From Smittia aterrima (Eukaryota; Arthropoda; Insecta; Diptera; Chironomidae): DNA of 64,000 bases. The stretch is taken from assembly GCA_033063855.1 (NCBI GenBank), contig CP093830.1:15066854-15130853 (forward strand), read 5' to 3'. Positions 1-12,002 of this stretch are shown here, one piece after another. Positions within the stretch are counted from its first letter, which is position 1. Each line of letters begins with the position of its first letter. The position numbers and the translations under genes were made by a program. Under the pieces are notes generated by a model. The model worked only from the letters and a program-made list of their open reading frames with translations. It searched no databases and was not told where the DNA came from.

Positions 1-1
1 T

Positions 2-3000
2 CTGCCTGACTCTGACTTGCCGCCGTTAGAATTTTGCGGAGAGAAAGCGTTGAACGAACATTGGCAATACATAACACAGGGACAATCTGCTAGAATAAGT
101 TTCACTAGCGCTGACAAAGCAATCGGTGCACAGGTGAGTTCAAAATGGATTTCAATTTATGAGCTCATATGTGAAACAATAAACAATCTGCACATAGGGC
201 TTCCGAGTTGTGTGGACAGAAGTGCAAGACAGCAACACACACCCATCGTTGTGTGAATCCACTTACCATTATCAATGCCTTGTTTCCGGCTATTGCATAT
301 CCGAGCGGCTACGATGCGACGGCATCAAAAACTGCGGCCCGGACGATAATAGCGACGAAATGCACTGTGAGTCGTGAGTGAGTTTGAACGGTTTTCAGTT
401 CATTTTATTTTCGCTTATCTCTTATAAGTTTTTATTCTTACGTAACAAGGTTTATGGGACTTTTTGTGGGATGGGGAAAGTTTTATTTACTTTGTGCAAC
501 GATAAAAAAATGTTCTTTACTTTCTGTTTTCTTTCTTTTGAGCAAAAAATAAAAAGAGAAGTTGAACGAATATAATCAACTGATTGTATGTAATTTAGCG
601 ACTTTATTGAGCTCTTCTGTTATTCTTTTTCTTTTATTATTATTAAAAAGATATTTAAATTGAAAACGAAACTGTAAACTGTTCAACTCTAACATTATTA
701 AATCTAAATTGACTTGAGAAGCTTCAAAAATATTTAAGTTTCCTGAATGATTAAATTTCCTTTAAAAGCACGACAACTTTTCATTTTTCGAAGCACGTTC
801 CTCCTCTCAATTCTTTTCTGTTTTATCTCGTTTTCCTTTTGTCTCTTCTTTCTTGATGAATTGACACATAATTCCTTTCCTTCCTCATCGGGTGGTTCTT
901 TCCCAAGTGAAATGAAACTTTATATGAAGACTCGGCCTTCGGATTTCCATTTTTAAAAAGGTCGATAAATAAAGAAAACTCGAATTTAATCGACGAGGAA
1001 AATTTTAATGAAGATCAAATATTGAAATATTGGAAAAGAATATTTTTCGACAAACTTAGAGAAGCGAGTGATTCCAATTAAATTTAGGACTGTTTTGAAA
1101 ATTAAGTACTAAAAAATCGTTTTGATAATTAAAGAAAAAATCAACTCCTGTGAAAATAGTTTGTCATCATCGACAAACCGTAATTTCTCCTTATAAGTAA
1201 GAACATCAAAAATTTTGATTCAAAATTTATTTTTCCAAGTGGTTAAATACCGGTTTCAATTTTTCGAAACGAGCGGGGGCATCTGAGCCACTTATGAAAT
1301 AAAACCGAATTTGTTTTTTTCGGTGTGGAATTTTCGGCGAAATTAATTTTTAAATGAAAATATTTTTCATGTTTCTTTCCTCTTGATAATGAGTTTTTTT
1401 CCTTGGTAGCAAAAATCGTAAGATTTGATTACATCTCAGTTTTATATTTTCTCCTTCTTCATAAAACAATTTCAATTTTCCTTCCGACAACTGAACTTCT
1501 GTTATCTTTTAAACTATTGCTGACGTTTTCCCTTTTCTTTCTCTTTTCTTTTCTTCTTTCTTTCCTTCAACCTAACACACTCGAATCCCTTAAAAATGAT
1601 AATTGGAAAATCAATCTGACCGAATATTTGTCATGTTAAAAATTGTTACTCAACGCAGGTGGCAGTGGCATCTCGAATGGCGGCAAAATCCTCGTCGTTT
1701 TCGTGACTAGCATTATGTTAACATTTTTCATATAACAATGAAGGAAACTTTAAGCTGTGAAACTATCTTTCCTTCGTCTTTATCACTGACACTTCCCTCA
1801 AGTCTTTTCATGCCGATGCTACACCACGATTTCAAGCTTTTAATCTCAAGAAAGCACATCCGTTGTCATCATTCGTGGCAATGAAAATTTATTTGTCTTC
1901 ACGAGTTTGCCATTTTATTCGAAAGCCTCTGCGTCCTTGGTGCCTCAAATTAACGTGATGAGAGACTAAGTCCAAATTATTAAACGTAGAAACACAGAGA
2001 TTCTGTTTAATGACAATTTTTACTGACAAACATGTGAGTTTACAAGTTTTTAGTCGAAGAGAAACTGTTTTTATTCTTTTCAATAGACATTTAGAGGATG
2101 ACAATCATTTCCCTTTTACTTAAGTTGTGTAGAAACTCTCGTACTCTCATCACATTGCATCGGTTTCTTCTGCTTATTTATGCTTTTCATTATTAGAAAT
2201 TGAGGGAAGTTTTCATTGATAAGTCCGTTCGCAAGCTATGTTGTGGCACTCACATTAAACACCAGCGTAATTTGCGAACAACCCTATTCGATTACTAATT
2301 TGAACGTAGAACCTTATGCCATCAAACGAAAACTTCACTTCTCCCCTCCTTCTCTGTTTAGTGTCATGAGAATGGATTGTTATGTTATTTCAGATTTTAT
2401 TTTCATTTCCATTTCGCTGTCTCATCTTGTTGTTTCTCGTCCTTCGAAATTCGCAAGCTACGGCATTAAAGAAAATTGAAAACAGCAAAAAAAATTCACG
2501 GAACCTTAAAAATAAACAAGTGTTGTTGTTGTTGACTTAACAAAAGAGAAATGGAATTTTTAGAATTAGATCAACAAACAGACACAGACATTCAAATGTC
2601 AACTCGCATAAACAAGTCATGAGCTCTAACTCCTATCGCCGTCATAAACTGTGTAGTGCTTCACGTCAAATGCATTTCGATTACATTTAAAAAAATTACT
2701 CATTCGACATTTTTCATGCTCGTTTTTTGGCTGACCAGGCACAACCGAAGCGCCAAAGGAGGATCACGGGGTGCTGATTATTTCGGTGGCAGCCGTCGTC
2801 TCGTTCCTAACCTGTCTCCTATGCACCCTTTGTCATCGAAAAAGAAAACGTCGACATCATAGGCAACTTCATCGAAATGCACATTACGATTCGACAACAA
2901 GTGCGACTGGTAAATTGTTTTACTATTTTGACATTTCTATGCTCTTACAAAATCTTTTGACTCTTCAGGTCTTAACTCAAGCAGACGAAATCTTCAAAGT

Positions 3001-3384
3001 AGTTTATCGGGGAGTGTTCATGGCATCAGCTCTGGATCATTGAGAATTCCTCCTGCGCCTCCCGCTCCTACGACACTTCCTCCGCCTCACGTTTGTGGTG
3101 GTGGAATTATCGATGACATGAATGATCTAAACGACGACATGGACTACGATGATGATAATCTTGAAAGTGATGAGTGCCAAATACATCTAAACGACGATAT
3201 GAATGTCATGGATGCGGAATTGAATAATGATCCTTTCATTAGTATAACAAGCTCAATGAATAATGCAAGCAACAACGTAAATCATTACATGAATATCAGT
3301 AGCACCATAAACCCGATTGTTAACAACAGCGCCAATGATTACTATCAAAACGTAATGCAAATGCAAAGTGGCGAAATTGTATAG
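2..3384 (+). CDS. CUB-LDLa single-pass membrane protein, 3' end (5' cut by window)
   Basis: Exons 2-133, 198-366, 2739-2909 and 2969-3384 join in phase into 295 residues ending at a TAG. The first exon is the end of a CUB domain; across a 64-bp intron it continues with GFRVVWTEVQ, a typical CUB last strand. Next is one LDL-receptor class A repeat with six cysteines and the RCDG and SDE calcium-binding signatures; its last Cys codon is split by the 2.37-kb intron. A transmembrane helix (VLIISVAAVVSFLTCLLC) and a basic stop-transfer stretch follow. The cytoplasmic tail of about 150 residues is Pro-rich, then Asp/Asn/Met-rich. It is therefore a type I cell-surface protein. The order CUB-LDLa-TM is that of Neto-type receptor accessory proteins and of some fly CUB/LDLa orphans, but the upstream domains are missing, so no symbol is given. 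An AATAAA at 3804-3809 could end the mRNA. Confidence 0.85.
367..2738 (+). other. Large intron of the CUB-LDLa gene
   Basis: The donor GTGAGT at 367 splits the last LDLa cysteine codon (T|GC) and the acceptor CAG ends at 2738. Only this donor, and not the second GTGAGT seven bases later, keeps the frame into the transmembrane exon. The interior is A+T-rich with pyrimidine tracts, and I see no coding region, RNA gene or transposon end in it. Confidence 0.7.
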
Positions 3385-4715
3385 CAGTAAATCGAATCGT
3401 GCCAATGAATTAACATTGTTTGAATAGTTTTGTGGTCAGTGAAACAACTTCAAGCAAAAAAAACTCTTCCAAGCATTTGGTTAACAAGATTATAAAAAAT
3501 ACAAACGTTTTCAATCTATGAAAAATTAAATGGTTTGCTCAACGTTTCGAAAGATTAACAACTATAGACACCAGGGGCAACCATAGCATCAGTAGCTTGA
3601 ACCTTAGTCTGGTTGGCTAACCAAAAAAGATAATCTTTCACTTATTTCCGATTTTATTTCCTCTTTACCACGATGATGACGAAAAGAAGAAAAAATTAAT
3701 CTCAATTTGAAGCAATTAAAAAGGAAATGAAAATACTTTAATCTTACAAAACACTGTGTCTATTGCTATTTACTGTTTAAAGTCACTTAATTTTCCTTCG
3801 ACGAATAAAACTATGTAGACGCAAAAAAAAAGTAAAAGTTGAATGCATGCACGTCGTAGAGAAAAAAGCTCAAATCACAAACAAAAAAAAAGAAAATGAA
3901 TAATAAAAGTTGACACTAAAATACGGGCAAAGTTTCAATCTCGATTGTGGGATTGAGACATGATAGCGATGATATCGGCCGCCTTTGAAACGGAAGACGC
4001 GGAAGGCAAAGTAGAAGAAGAAAATCCTTTATCGATTTTATAATCCTCACGATTGATGATGAACGAGCACGACAAATGGGGTAAAACCATCTCGATGCAG
4101 AATAAGGTGAAAAACGTATCGCATTTGATGTGAAAATGAAAAATATATTGTTAACATTAAAGCAGAACAAGCAGTTATTCGATGATAGGACAAACATTAA
4201 ATTTCTATGTAAATTCTTTCGTTTTTTAATGTGTGGCCGTAGGACAATTTTATAAAAATGAGATGAGAAGCGTGGAATCGAATTTCGCGAGTGACGGATG
4301 GGAAGAAAGCGTTTCGCGTTTTGCATAATTTTTACATCAACTCCATTAAGAGAATCACAAATAAAAATAATGCACAAAAATACATCAAACAGAAATATTT
4401 CCCTATCACCATCAAAGTTATTAAAATTGAAAATAATTTTTTCTCTTTCATTTTTTCCCAAATAACGCTTTGGTGGCTCGCGAGAAGAAAGAGAAATAAA
4501 TTAAACTGACATCACTGCCTGAACATAAAACAAAGCCACGCGAAAATAAAATCATCAATTTTCATTTCGAGCATTTCGTATCAAGTGAGAAAACCTTCCA
4601 AAACAAAAATTAAGAAAAAATGCAATTTATCCTTCCTAAACTAAACTAAAACTTATTTCGAAAAAAAACAAGAAAACATAAAATGAATTGCAATTAATTG
4701 TAGTAGGTAAACTAA
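3385..4715. other. 3' UTR and intergenic sequence, no gene seen
   Basis: This stretch probably holds the 3' UTR of the CUB-LDLa gene, with an AATAAA at 3804-3809. It is A+T-rich with several poly-A runs. A 181-codon minus-strand frame at 3916-4461 has no recognisable domain and biased composition, so I do not call it. Confidence 0.5.
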
Positions 4716-4817
4716 TGAAGCTCAAAGTTTGTGAAGAGAGCTCGCGACGACATTGGCGGTTGAGGGATTGAGCGGAAATAGTCTTCACTTCGAATGCCTG
4801 CCTGGACGTGTTTTGCT
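4716..4817 (-). other. Possible orphan terminal exon, minus strand
   Basis: On the minus strand a pyrimidine tract and TAG acceptor (just above 4817) lead into about 34 open codons ending in a stop near 4716. The translation includes RSEDYFRSIPQPP and SSRALFTNFELH. The segment is clearly richer in G+C than its surroundings, as conserved exons in this window are. I found no partner exon between here and METTL18, so it could be the last exon of a gene whose other exons I missed, a remnant, or chance. Confidence 0.25.
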
Positions 4818-5602
4818 ACGATAAAAAAAAAGAAATAAAATTTTACATCCAATACAGGGAAACTAGCAAATTAATTTCCGCTTTGAGAAAGCCCCGTTAA
4901 CGATGTCAATGTATTAACAGCATTGAATACAATTTCCTCTCAACCTTTCAAGTCAATTGCAGCGTACGACTTGTAACAACAAAGTCGAGCGAGAAAAATT
5001 ATTAGAAATTCTTTACGGAGCGAGCATAATTTGTTTAGTTTCAAGCAAAGTAAATTGTAATTCCTAATGTTGTTTGTTATAATCCAGTAATGAGAAAAAA
5101 ACCTTAACAAAATTAAAAGAATGCCGAGTTGTTGTTACAACATTTTAATATAAAAAGTGTCAAGAACGAAAAAAATGTTAAGGATTTAGCTCATTTTGAT
5201 ATTAATTATAAAAAAAATTAATGATGAAATATTGATTTAAATGAAAACACACATATTGATGAAATAAACGAGTTAACGGTGAAACATTTGGTTTTTCTTA
5301 TTCGTATAATTTAGTTTTTTTTATTGTAATAAAGAATAAAGCTTTCTTTTGTTGATTATTTAACTGTAAATAAAGTTTTGGTATAATTAAAACCGTTCAA
5401 AGAGATCAAAAGCAGTACAAAGGGAGGTTTTAGGGTTTTTAACGTTCGATTTCAGCAGTTTTTGAATTTCAGGGATGCAAACTACAACTAATAGAAAAAG
5501 ACAACAAAAAATTGAATTTCTTCTTGTAAAAAGTAAAAGGTATAATCAGCGGACTCACAAGAGATCTCACTAAGTTACAATTGTCCTTTTCTAAATTTTA
5601 GA
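4818..5602. other. Intergenic sequence upstream of the METTL18-type gene
   Basis: A+T-rich sequence with no supportable gene. It should contain the promoter of the methyltransferase gene that begins at 5603, but I see no TATA box or Inr-DPE pair that I would call. Confidence 0.4.
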
Positions 5603-6547
5603 ATGTTCAAATTCAATTTCAACAAAGACGAAAACGCGCATGAAGTTACGGAAAAAAACAAAGAATTTACTAAGAAATCTACTGATGAAACGTACAACGT
5701 GTCGAAACTAATTGAAATTACCTCAGATCGGTATAAGGAAATCGCTGAAAATGTGAAAGTATCGAAAGTAAATTGCTTTATATCCAATGAGTTTGAAATT
5801 GGTTATTTGGACAATAAATCGCTCACTGAAAAATCGAAAACAGACCTGATCCCGCGAATTTATGAAGGAGGATTCAAGATTTGGGAATGTACACAGGTAA
5901 ATTCGTTGTTTGATTAATAAAGCTTCGAGAATGTTCTTTATATTCTTTTCTCTTTTTTTTAGGATTTAGCTGACGTTTTCACAAGCTCAGACGATAACGA
6001 GTTTCAAGACAAAACAGTTTGCGAATTAGGATGTTCAGCTGGAATTCTTGGAATCATCGCTTTATTAAAGGGAGCGAAGAAAATTGATTTTCAAGACTAC
6101 GTAAGATGCTGTTTTTATTAAAAACTTCCTAATTTAAAATATATTTTTCAGAATGAAGATGTTTTAGAAACATTCACTATTCCAAATGTCGTTTTGAGCT
6201 GTGAAGAACGAGAGCATCGCCAGGATTTTTTGAAATGCCAATTTTTTTCTGGCGACTGGAGTAGTTTTAATGAACTTATTTCAAGCCGGGAGAAGTATGA
6301 TATCATCCTAACTTCAGAAACTATTTACAACCCCGAAAATTATAGAAAACTTATTGATTTCTTTAAATCAAGATTAGCATGCGAAGGAAAAGTTTTTCTT
6401 AGCGCCAAATCTTATTACTTTGGCGTTTCAGGAAATGTTCATGATTTCTGTAAGTTATTGGCTGAAGAGAATGTATTTTCATACAGAACTATTTGGAAAT
6501 CAATTGATGGAGTGCAGCGTGAAATTTTATTAATAAAACAACTATGA
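5603..6547 (+). CDS. METTL18: METTL18-type protein-histidine N-methyltransferase
   Basis: Exons 5603-5896, 5963-6100 and 6152-6547 join in phase 0 into 275 residues. Family landmarks lie in order: GGFKIWECTQ (89-98), the SAM-binding motif I ELGCSAGILG (119-128), IDFQDYNEDVL (139-149), GDW (178-180), SETIYN (199-204) and AKSYYFGVSGN (229-239). These identify the METTL18/Hpm1 family, which methylates one histidine of ribosomal protein uL3 (RPL3) using S-adenosylmethionine and so acts in ribosome assembly and translation; the function is from the family, not from this sequence. The length is short for the family, mostly because of a brief N-terminus. Motif I reads GCSAG where GCG-type is usual, and the last motif reads GVSGN where GVGGG is usual; both look like divergence, not inactivation. 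The ATG at 5603 is the first in frame. Both introns are short (66 and 51 bp). Confidence 0.88.
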
Positions 6548-8612
6548 ATTAACGAAATTGAAAAAGGAATACAAGAGCTTCGTCTCATAACATTTCAGAT
6601 CTTGGTTATCGCATCAGGCGTAGAGAACCGAGAGAATGAAAACTGTTTTCAGTTCAGCGAAGCTCATTCTTTAAGCTCAATGTAATATGATAACTATGTT
6701 TCGATGAAAGAGTCACTAAGATTGAGTACGACCTCGGAAGCTATCGAGTCGAACTACCTCACTTCAATTCAATTTAACATATTCAGCTGTTTATCGAGTT
6801 TCTCATTAGTTTCCTAACGAACCGCAAGCCTTTGAAATCCCTTGTACGATATTTCGAAATAATTTTCATTCACTATCGTTGTCTCTTTCCATCCAACGAC
6901 ATCAGTGCTTTTTCTCACAAAAAAAAAACATCGAACAAGGAAAATTTTCACTCGATTCTCTTAACGAAATTTTTGTTATCGCACTGAAAAAAACTGGTTT
7001 GAAACCGAAAGTTAGAAAAGTTGAAAAGTGAAGGTCAGAGAAAAGTCGTTTCAATCGTTGACTTGTCGAAAGTTAAAGCAAATTAAGGATATAATACAAG
7101 GAAAAAAAGCCAGCTAATATTGATTTGTGCCAGCAGTGTCGGATATAAAAGAAAGTTTTGTGAATTTCTTTGAACTTGTCGAGACGCGAAGGAGCAGAAA
7201 GTAAATTGAAGTAAGGACACAGTTATCGATTTGAATTGTAAATTTTCGCGGAAGTTACTCAACGATGTAATCGCATAGGATACTTAGCTTAAGCGATAAT
7301 CAAAATGATTTTCCCAACAAATTTTCTCTTCTATCCTCCCGCTAAATTGTGTGGGTGGGCGAATAAAAGAAGAAAACTCGCTATCGTTGTATGAGCTTTT
7401 CTCAACTCACGTTCTGTTATCAAAAGAGATGGTGTGCTACGTCACGAAAATCGAAAGAATACACCAACCAACACAATCACGCAGCATGGAAATATTTGCT
7501 TCGCATTTGAGCGAAACATTGTGTCAATGCGTGGAGCGAGACTGAAAATGGAATGGAGAAGCTTTCCATCGTAGTTTATGCGTGCTCGAGACTAAAGTCT
7601 CCCAGTCAATTAAGTCTCGACTACTCGAGATTTCACACGTCGATCGATGCACCAAGTTATGTTCGCTCTAGAAACTCTCAAATTTTTCTTGTTTAATTCA
7701 TAATCGTCTGACATAGGAAGCTGAACCTGGAAAAGATAAATCGATAAAATGAACCCTTCGAATATTTTTTTCTGGGTGTTCTTCGTATATCCAATATTTC
7801 TATTGAATGGGTTTGGGGATTCCAAGAATTACGTAACAGTCTTAACACATTACGAAGCGATATCGAATCAAGTGAAATATGTTTGCCGCATGAATAATCT
7901 TGAGAGTTTTCTTAAGACACGAAGACAACAAAAGTCTCTTTCTCGATTTCGTTCTCCTTGAAGATCTCTCTTTTACTTTAATAGTTTAATCACTTGTAAC
8001 ATCATAATAACAATAGAAGATTCCACAATTTAAGATTTTTACGACGCAAGAGCAAGTTGTTGCATTTTTCGCTTTTAGCATAAAGTTTAAATTAAATCAA
8101 GTAAATTTTTCACAAGAAAATTCAATAGAAACCTGTAGATACTCAAGAACTTTTATACAATGATTACAAAGCGTTTTATTATGCTTAGTCATAATTGTCA
8201 TTTCAAGTAGAACTTAGAACGAACGAAATATAAAAGCTTGCTGATAAGAAATTAACCGAAAATGAAATTACGATGGTCGAGTGGTTTGTGTTATTTTGAT
8301 GGTCTGCCACTAGTTATCAACCGTGCATGGCTGTGAACGTTGAACAATGTAAATATTTTGTTATTTGCATAATTTATTCGCTCAGAGGCAAGCAGAGAAC
8401 AAAGAAGAAGGAAAATTGATAAGACGACCCAAGGCTCCGAAGAAAGAATAAAAAGTTTACAAAAGTTTCTCGAGTCAATGCGAAATTTTATAATTGCTTT
8501 GCTACCTTTCCAGTAAATGAAATGTTGGAAGCTCCTCAGATTCAATCGCAGCGTCCGTGTGTGTGCAGGTGAAGTGAGCGAGTGAGCGAACGAAAAGGGA
8601 AAGGAAATAACA
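6548..8612. other. Intergenic region between METTL18 and the candidate secreted exon
   Basis: I see no supportable gene here. A TATAAAAG sits at about 7146-7153 but lacks a convincing initiator at the right distance. Short frames, including the 110-codon minus-strand one at 8291-8623, have no domain. Confidence 0.4.
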
Positions 8613-8837
8613 TTGAGCTTCATTCGTCCCGTTTTCCTTCTTCTCTCTGTTTTATACTGTTGCTCACGTCAGTATGGTGCCGTGATTAAAAGCGAGAAGA
8701 GGTTGTTGCAAACGATCTTGAATAAAAAAAAACAGGGAAAAGTGCTCAAACCAATTGAGATTCCAGTTGAGACATCGACTGAGATGTACGGGAGTGAGGT
8801 CAAGAAGACAACAAGTGTCTTTAATGGCTATCATCAA
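8613..8837 (+). CDS. Candidate secreted-protein exon lacking an ATG
   Basis: An open frame starts at TTG 8613 and runs to a plausible donor (CAA|GTAAAA) at about 8838. It begins FIRPVFLLLSVLYCC, which looks like a signal peptide, and continues with a hydrophilic part containing dibasic and tribasic sites (SEKR, NKKKQGK) and a segment KPIEIPVETSTEMYG. There is no in-frame ATG: the expected position reads ATTGAGC, where removal of one T would give ATG AGC. Either the start lies in an upstream exon, a non-ATG codon is used, or the gene is damaged. A possible next exon begins near 9026 after TCTCAG. Basic cleavage sites after a leader would suit a small prohormone-like or secreted protein, but I do not recognise a family. 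Confidence 0.35.
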
Positions 8838-8903
8838 GTAAAAGTCGTTTCAATCCAACATAACTTTTGCAACGCTTTGAATAACCGACGGCAGTATGAT
8901 TAA

Positions 8904-9705
8904 CTTTTCCAAGGGATTTCCGAGTTAATCACATACATTTTGCGGAATTGTTTTATTAAACTTTTGGCTCTGTTAGTGCCAGCATGAAAAATCAATAAAA
9001 TTTACTTTCCATTCATCATCTCAGTCGGGGAGATTAATTTTGATGGAAGAGATGAGTTATACACTCGCTAATTGATATGATTGGAGGTCGATTATAATGG
9101 CACGACGTCATAAAAGAATATTTCGTTATTCATAGTTGCGATTCAGCTCATTGCAAAATAAATTTGTTGATTTATAAGATTAATAAGGGTCTCCAAATAA
9201 AAAGCTTTTTCTTATGGGAATGAGTTGAAGGAGGATTGTCAAATGAATGAGGCTGTAGCTTCGTAATTTGAGCTCGCTGAGAGCTTCTTACAATCGAAAA
9301 GCATAAATCTCGTGCGAAAAATATTTTCTTTCGTGAATAACGAGTGAGATGGCGAAATGTTTTCGACTTAAAGCTTAATGCGACGGAACTTTTGCACGTT
9401 CACAATTCATGAATAGCAATTCACTCAAAAAGCTCTTCTCGATGGTGGATATGTGAGAGTTCGAAGAAGCTTATTAAATTGGACGATTTGTCACACAGCA
9501 GAAGCAGTATTGTTCATGTTGTTTGTGTTTTGCTCTGCTCCGGACCTTCGCAAATTTTCCATCATTTCACATGAAACTTGAATTTGTCAGACCTTCGTTG
9601 AAAGGGTGTTCAATGTATGTTACTGAAAATTAAAACGCAAAGCTCTCCAGAGAGTCATGAGAAAATCTAATCAACACGTTGTTAAAGTTTTTTACTCTTT
9701 TCTAG
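8904..9705. other. Region immediately upstream of Rab3
   Basis: No gene seen. The Rab3 ATG is directly preceded by TTTTCTAG, a good splice acceptor, so the coding start probably follows a 5'-UTR intron and the Rab3 promoter lies further upstream, not just before the ATG. Confidence 0.45.
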
Positions 9706-11287
9706 ATGGCTGGCGGTGGTGATCCGAAATGGCAGAAAGATGCAGCAGACCAGAACTTTGACTACATGTTCAAACTGTTAATCATCGGAAACTCGAGTGT
9801 CGGTAAAACCAGTTTCCTATTCAGATATGCGGACGATTCCTTCACGTCAGCTTTTGTTTCGACTGTTGGCATCGATTTCAAAGTGAAAACTGTCTTTCGT
9901 CACGACAAGCGTGTGAAACTTCAAATTTGGGTAAAGTTCAAACTTCATCGTCACCGTTCATTCATTTGCGACTTTGTTATGCTTTTACTTAGATGTATAA
10001 TTTGTAATCCCTCACAACTATTATTAGCACGACAACCCAAAGTGAGAGAGAGTTCGCTTTCCATTTTTTACATGCGAACAATTCCCTTAAAATCATTTTC
10101 CTCCGACCTTGAACGCTTTTTTCCACGGGGGACAACAAACGAAACATGCTTTCTAATGCCTAATAATGTTCCGAAAAGAAAAGTTTCAAGCTGAACCACG
10201 AAGGAGAACGAGAAAGAAGGAGGAAATGTTTTTTTTTTCTCGCCCGAAAGAAATTATTAAATGTTCAACATGGCAAAAGAAGAGTTTTAGCAGCCTCTTG
10301 GGCATCGTGCAATTTTCATTCAAAACAAATCCCAATTTTCTTGCTTTCCAATTTTTGCATTCGTATCATTTCTCGGTGAAAAATTTCTTATTGAAAAGCT
10401 GGTTTGAATTACAAACAGGATGTTAGTTTTACGTGAAAAGCAAAAATTCGTTTTAATGGAAACCTTACTAAATATTTCATGTGAGCTCAAACTTTTAACT
10501 TGAGATGAGAACATCTCGTTTGTAAATTACTATTTTGATACAGCAAAACTATAAATTTACATATTCCTCCTTTTAACTAGCGATCAAAACATAACTTAAC
10601 TTTTGATTTATTTCATCTCAAGAGACTTCCAACTCATTCATCAAAATTCAAAACAACCATTTATTTCAGGACACTGCTGGTCAAGAGCGTTATCGAACAA
10701 TCACCACAGCTTATTATCGAGGGTAAATACATTTTTCTTTGAAGTTGAGCTCATAAACAATTTTCCTTTGTAGTGCTATGGGTTTCATACTCATGTACGA
10801 CATCACAAACGAAGAAAGCTTCAACTCTGTTCAAGATTGGTAAATAATTGTGATGCAATTCCGATGAAGACGACGTTTGAATTTTCATTTTTCACCGTTT
10901 TAGGGTCACTCAGATCAAAACATATTCATGGGACAATGCACAAGTGATATTGGTCGGAAACAAATGTGATATGGAAGACGAACGAGTAATATCATTTGAG
11001 CGAGGAAAGCAACTCGCTGACCAGTTGGGCGTTGAATTCTTTGAGACATCAGCAAAGGAAAACATCAACGTTAAGGTGTGTTGTTGATTCTTCTCTTTTA
11101 GTTTTATCTCCTTCAATAATTAAATTCAATTTAGAATGTTTTCGAGCGCCTAGTAGACATAATATGCGACAAAATGTCGGAAAGCTTGGATTCTGATCCA
11201 ACTTTAGTTGGTGGAGGTGGCGGAGCTAAAGGTCAACGTTTGACTGACCAACAACAGGGAACACCGAATGCAAACTGTAACTGCTAA
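9706..11287 (+). CDS. Rab3: Rab3 small GTPase
   Basis: Five exons (9706-9930, 10670-10722, 10774-10839, 10904-11075, 11135-11287) join in frame into 222 residues, the usual Rab3 length. Guanine-nucleotide motifs are all present: P-loop GNSSVGKT (28-35), switch I with TVGIDFKVKT, DTAGQE (76-81), NKCD (134-137) and SAK (164-166). The N-terminus DQNFDYMFKLLIIG is characteristic of Rab3. The protein ends CNC, a Cys-X-Cys site for double geranylgeranylation, which anchors Rabs to vesicles. Rab3 is the synaptic and secretory vesicle Rab; its GTP form recruits effectors such as Rim and rabphilin to control vesicle docking and active-zone composition (family knowledge). Catalytic Gln80 is intact. Introns are 739, 51, 64 and 59 bp. 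The ATG follows a splice acceptor, implying a 5'-UTR intron. Confidence 0.96.
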
Positions 11288-11567
11288 GCTCTAAACTTCA
11301 CCGCCCCAGACCCAAATCTCTTTCAACATTGTAAAGAAAGTACGTTATTTTCTACAAGAGTCTGTTAACGATTCTCATGGCGTAAAAAAGCATTTTCATT
11401 GAGAACAATCTTCAGTCATTAAACTTCGGACTCATATGAAACGAATTAGAAGGTAAAAAAAGAGAAAATTTGATGGATCGCAATTATTCTATCCCAGTAG
11501 ACACGAAGAGAGATCGTGCAGAGATGGCGAAGGTGACAGTCGATGGGATTTAAAAGGTTTATGAGGC

Positions 11568-12002
11568 AATAAAATGTCGTTTCAAGTTTAAAGTAGAATC
11601 CTGTGGATTTACTCAAGAGTATCAAGTTTCCTCTTATCGACGTTAACCTTCCCCATAATTGCATTGTTCGTTGCAATTAAGTTCATTTACTCTCTACTGC
11701 GTTTAAGTTTTCTATTCACTGAGTTGTCGCAATTAAAAAAAAAGAAGTTTCATATCCGTATTATTGCCATAGGGTGTAGCGTTGGAAGACAAAAGAAAAT
11801 AATTTTTGGCTAAGTCTTACGTATATTTAAATTGCATTCATATGACAGTATCAATTGGTTCGTTAGTGTAAAAAAATTGTAAATATATTTATGCATAAAC
11901 ATGAGTCACAAAGAAAAAGGAAAAAAAAACATTTTAGATTAAAAAAGCAAAATACTGAAACAAAGTGGCACGAAGAACTTTATTGTATTGTTATGTAATA
12001 AA
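11568..12002 (+). promoter_or_regulatory. Candidate Rab3 poly(A) signals
   Basis: AATAAA occurs at 11568-11573 and again at 11997-12002, about 280 and 710 nt after the Rab3 stop, in A+T-rich sequence with no open reading frame of note. Either could end the Rab3 mRNA. Confidence 0.4.

Noticed and set aside
3916..4461. 181-codon minus-strand ORF
   Set aside because: Composition follows A+T-rich noise (Phe, Ile, Asn, Ser), with no domain and no splice or poly(A) context; it lies in the likely 3' UTR of the CUB-LDLa gene.
7146..7153. TATAAAAG as a Rab3 promoter
   Set aside because: No initiator at the right distance, and more than 2.5 kb from the coding start with no traceable exon; common by chance in A+T-rich sequence.
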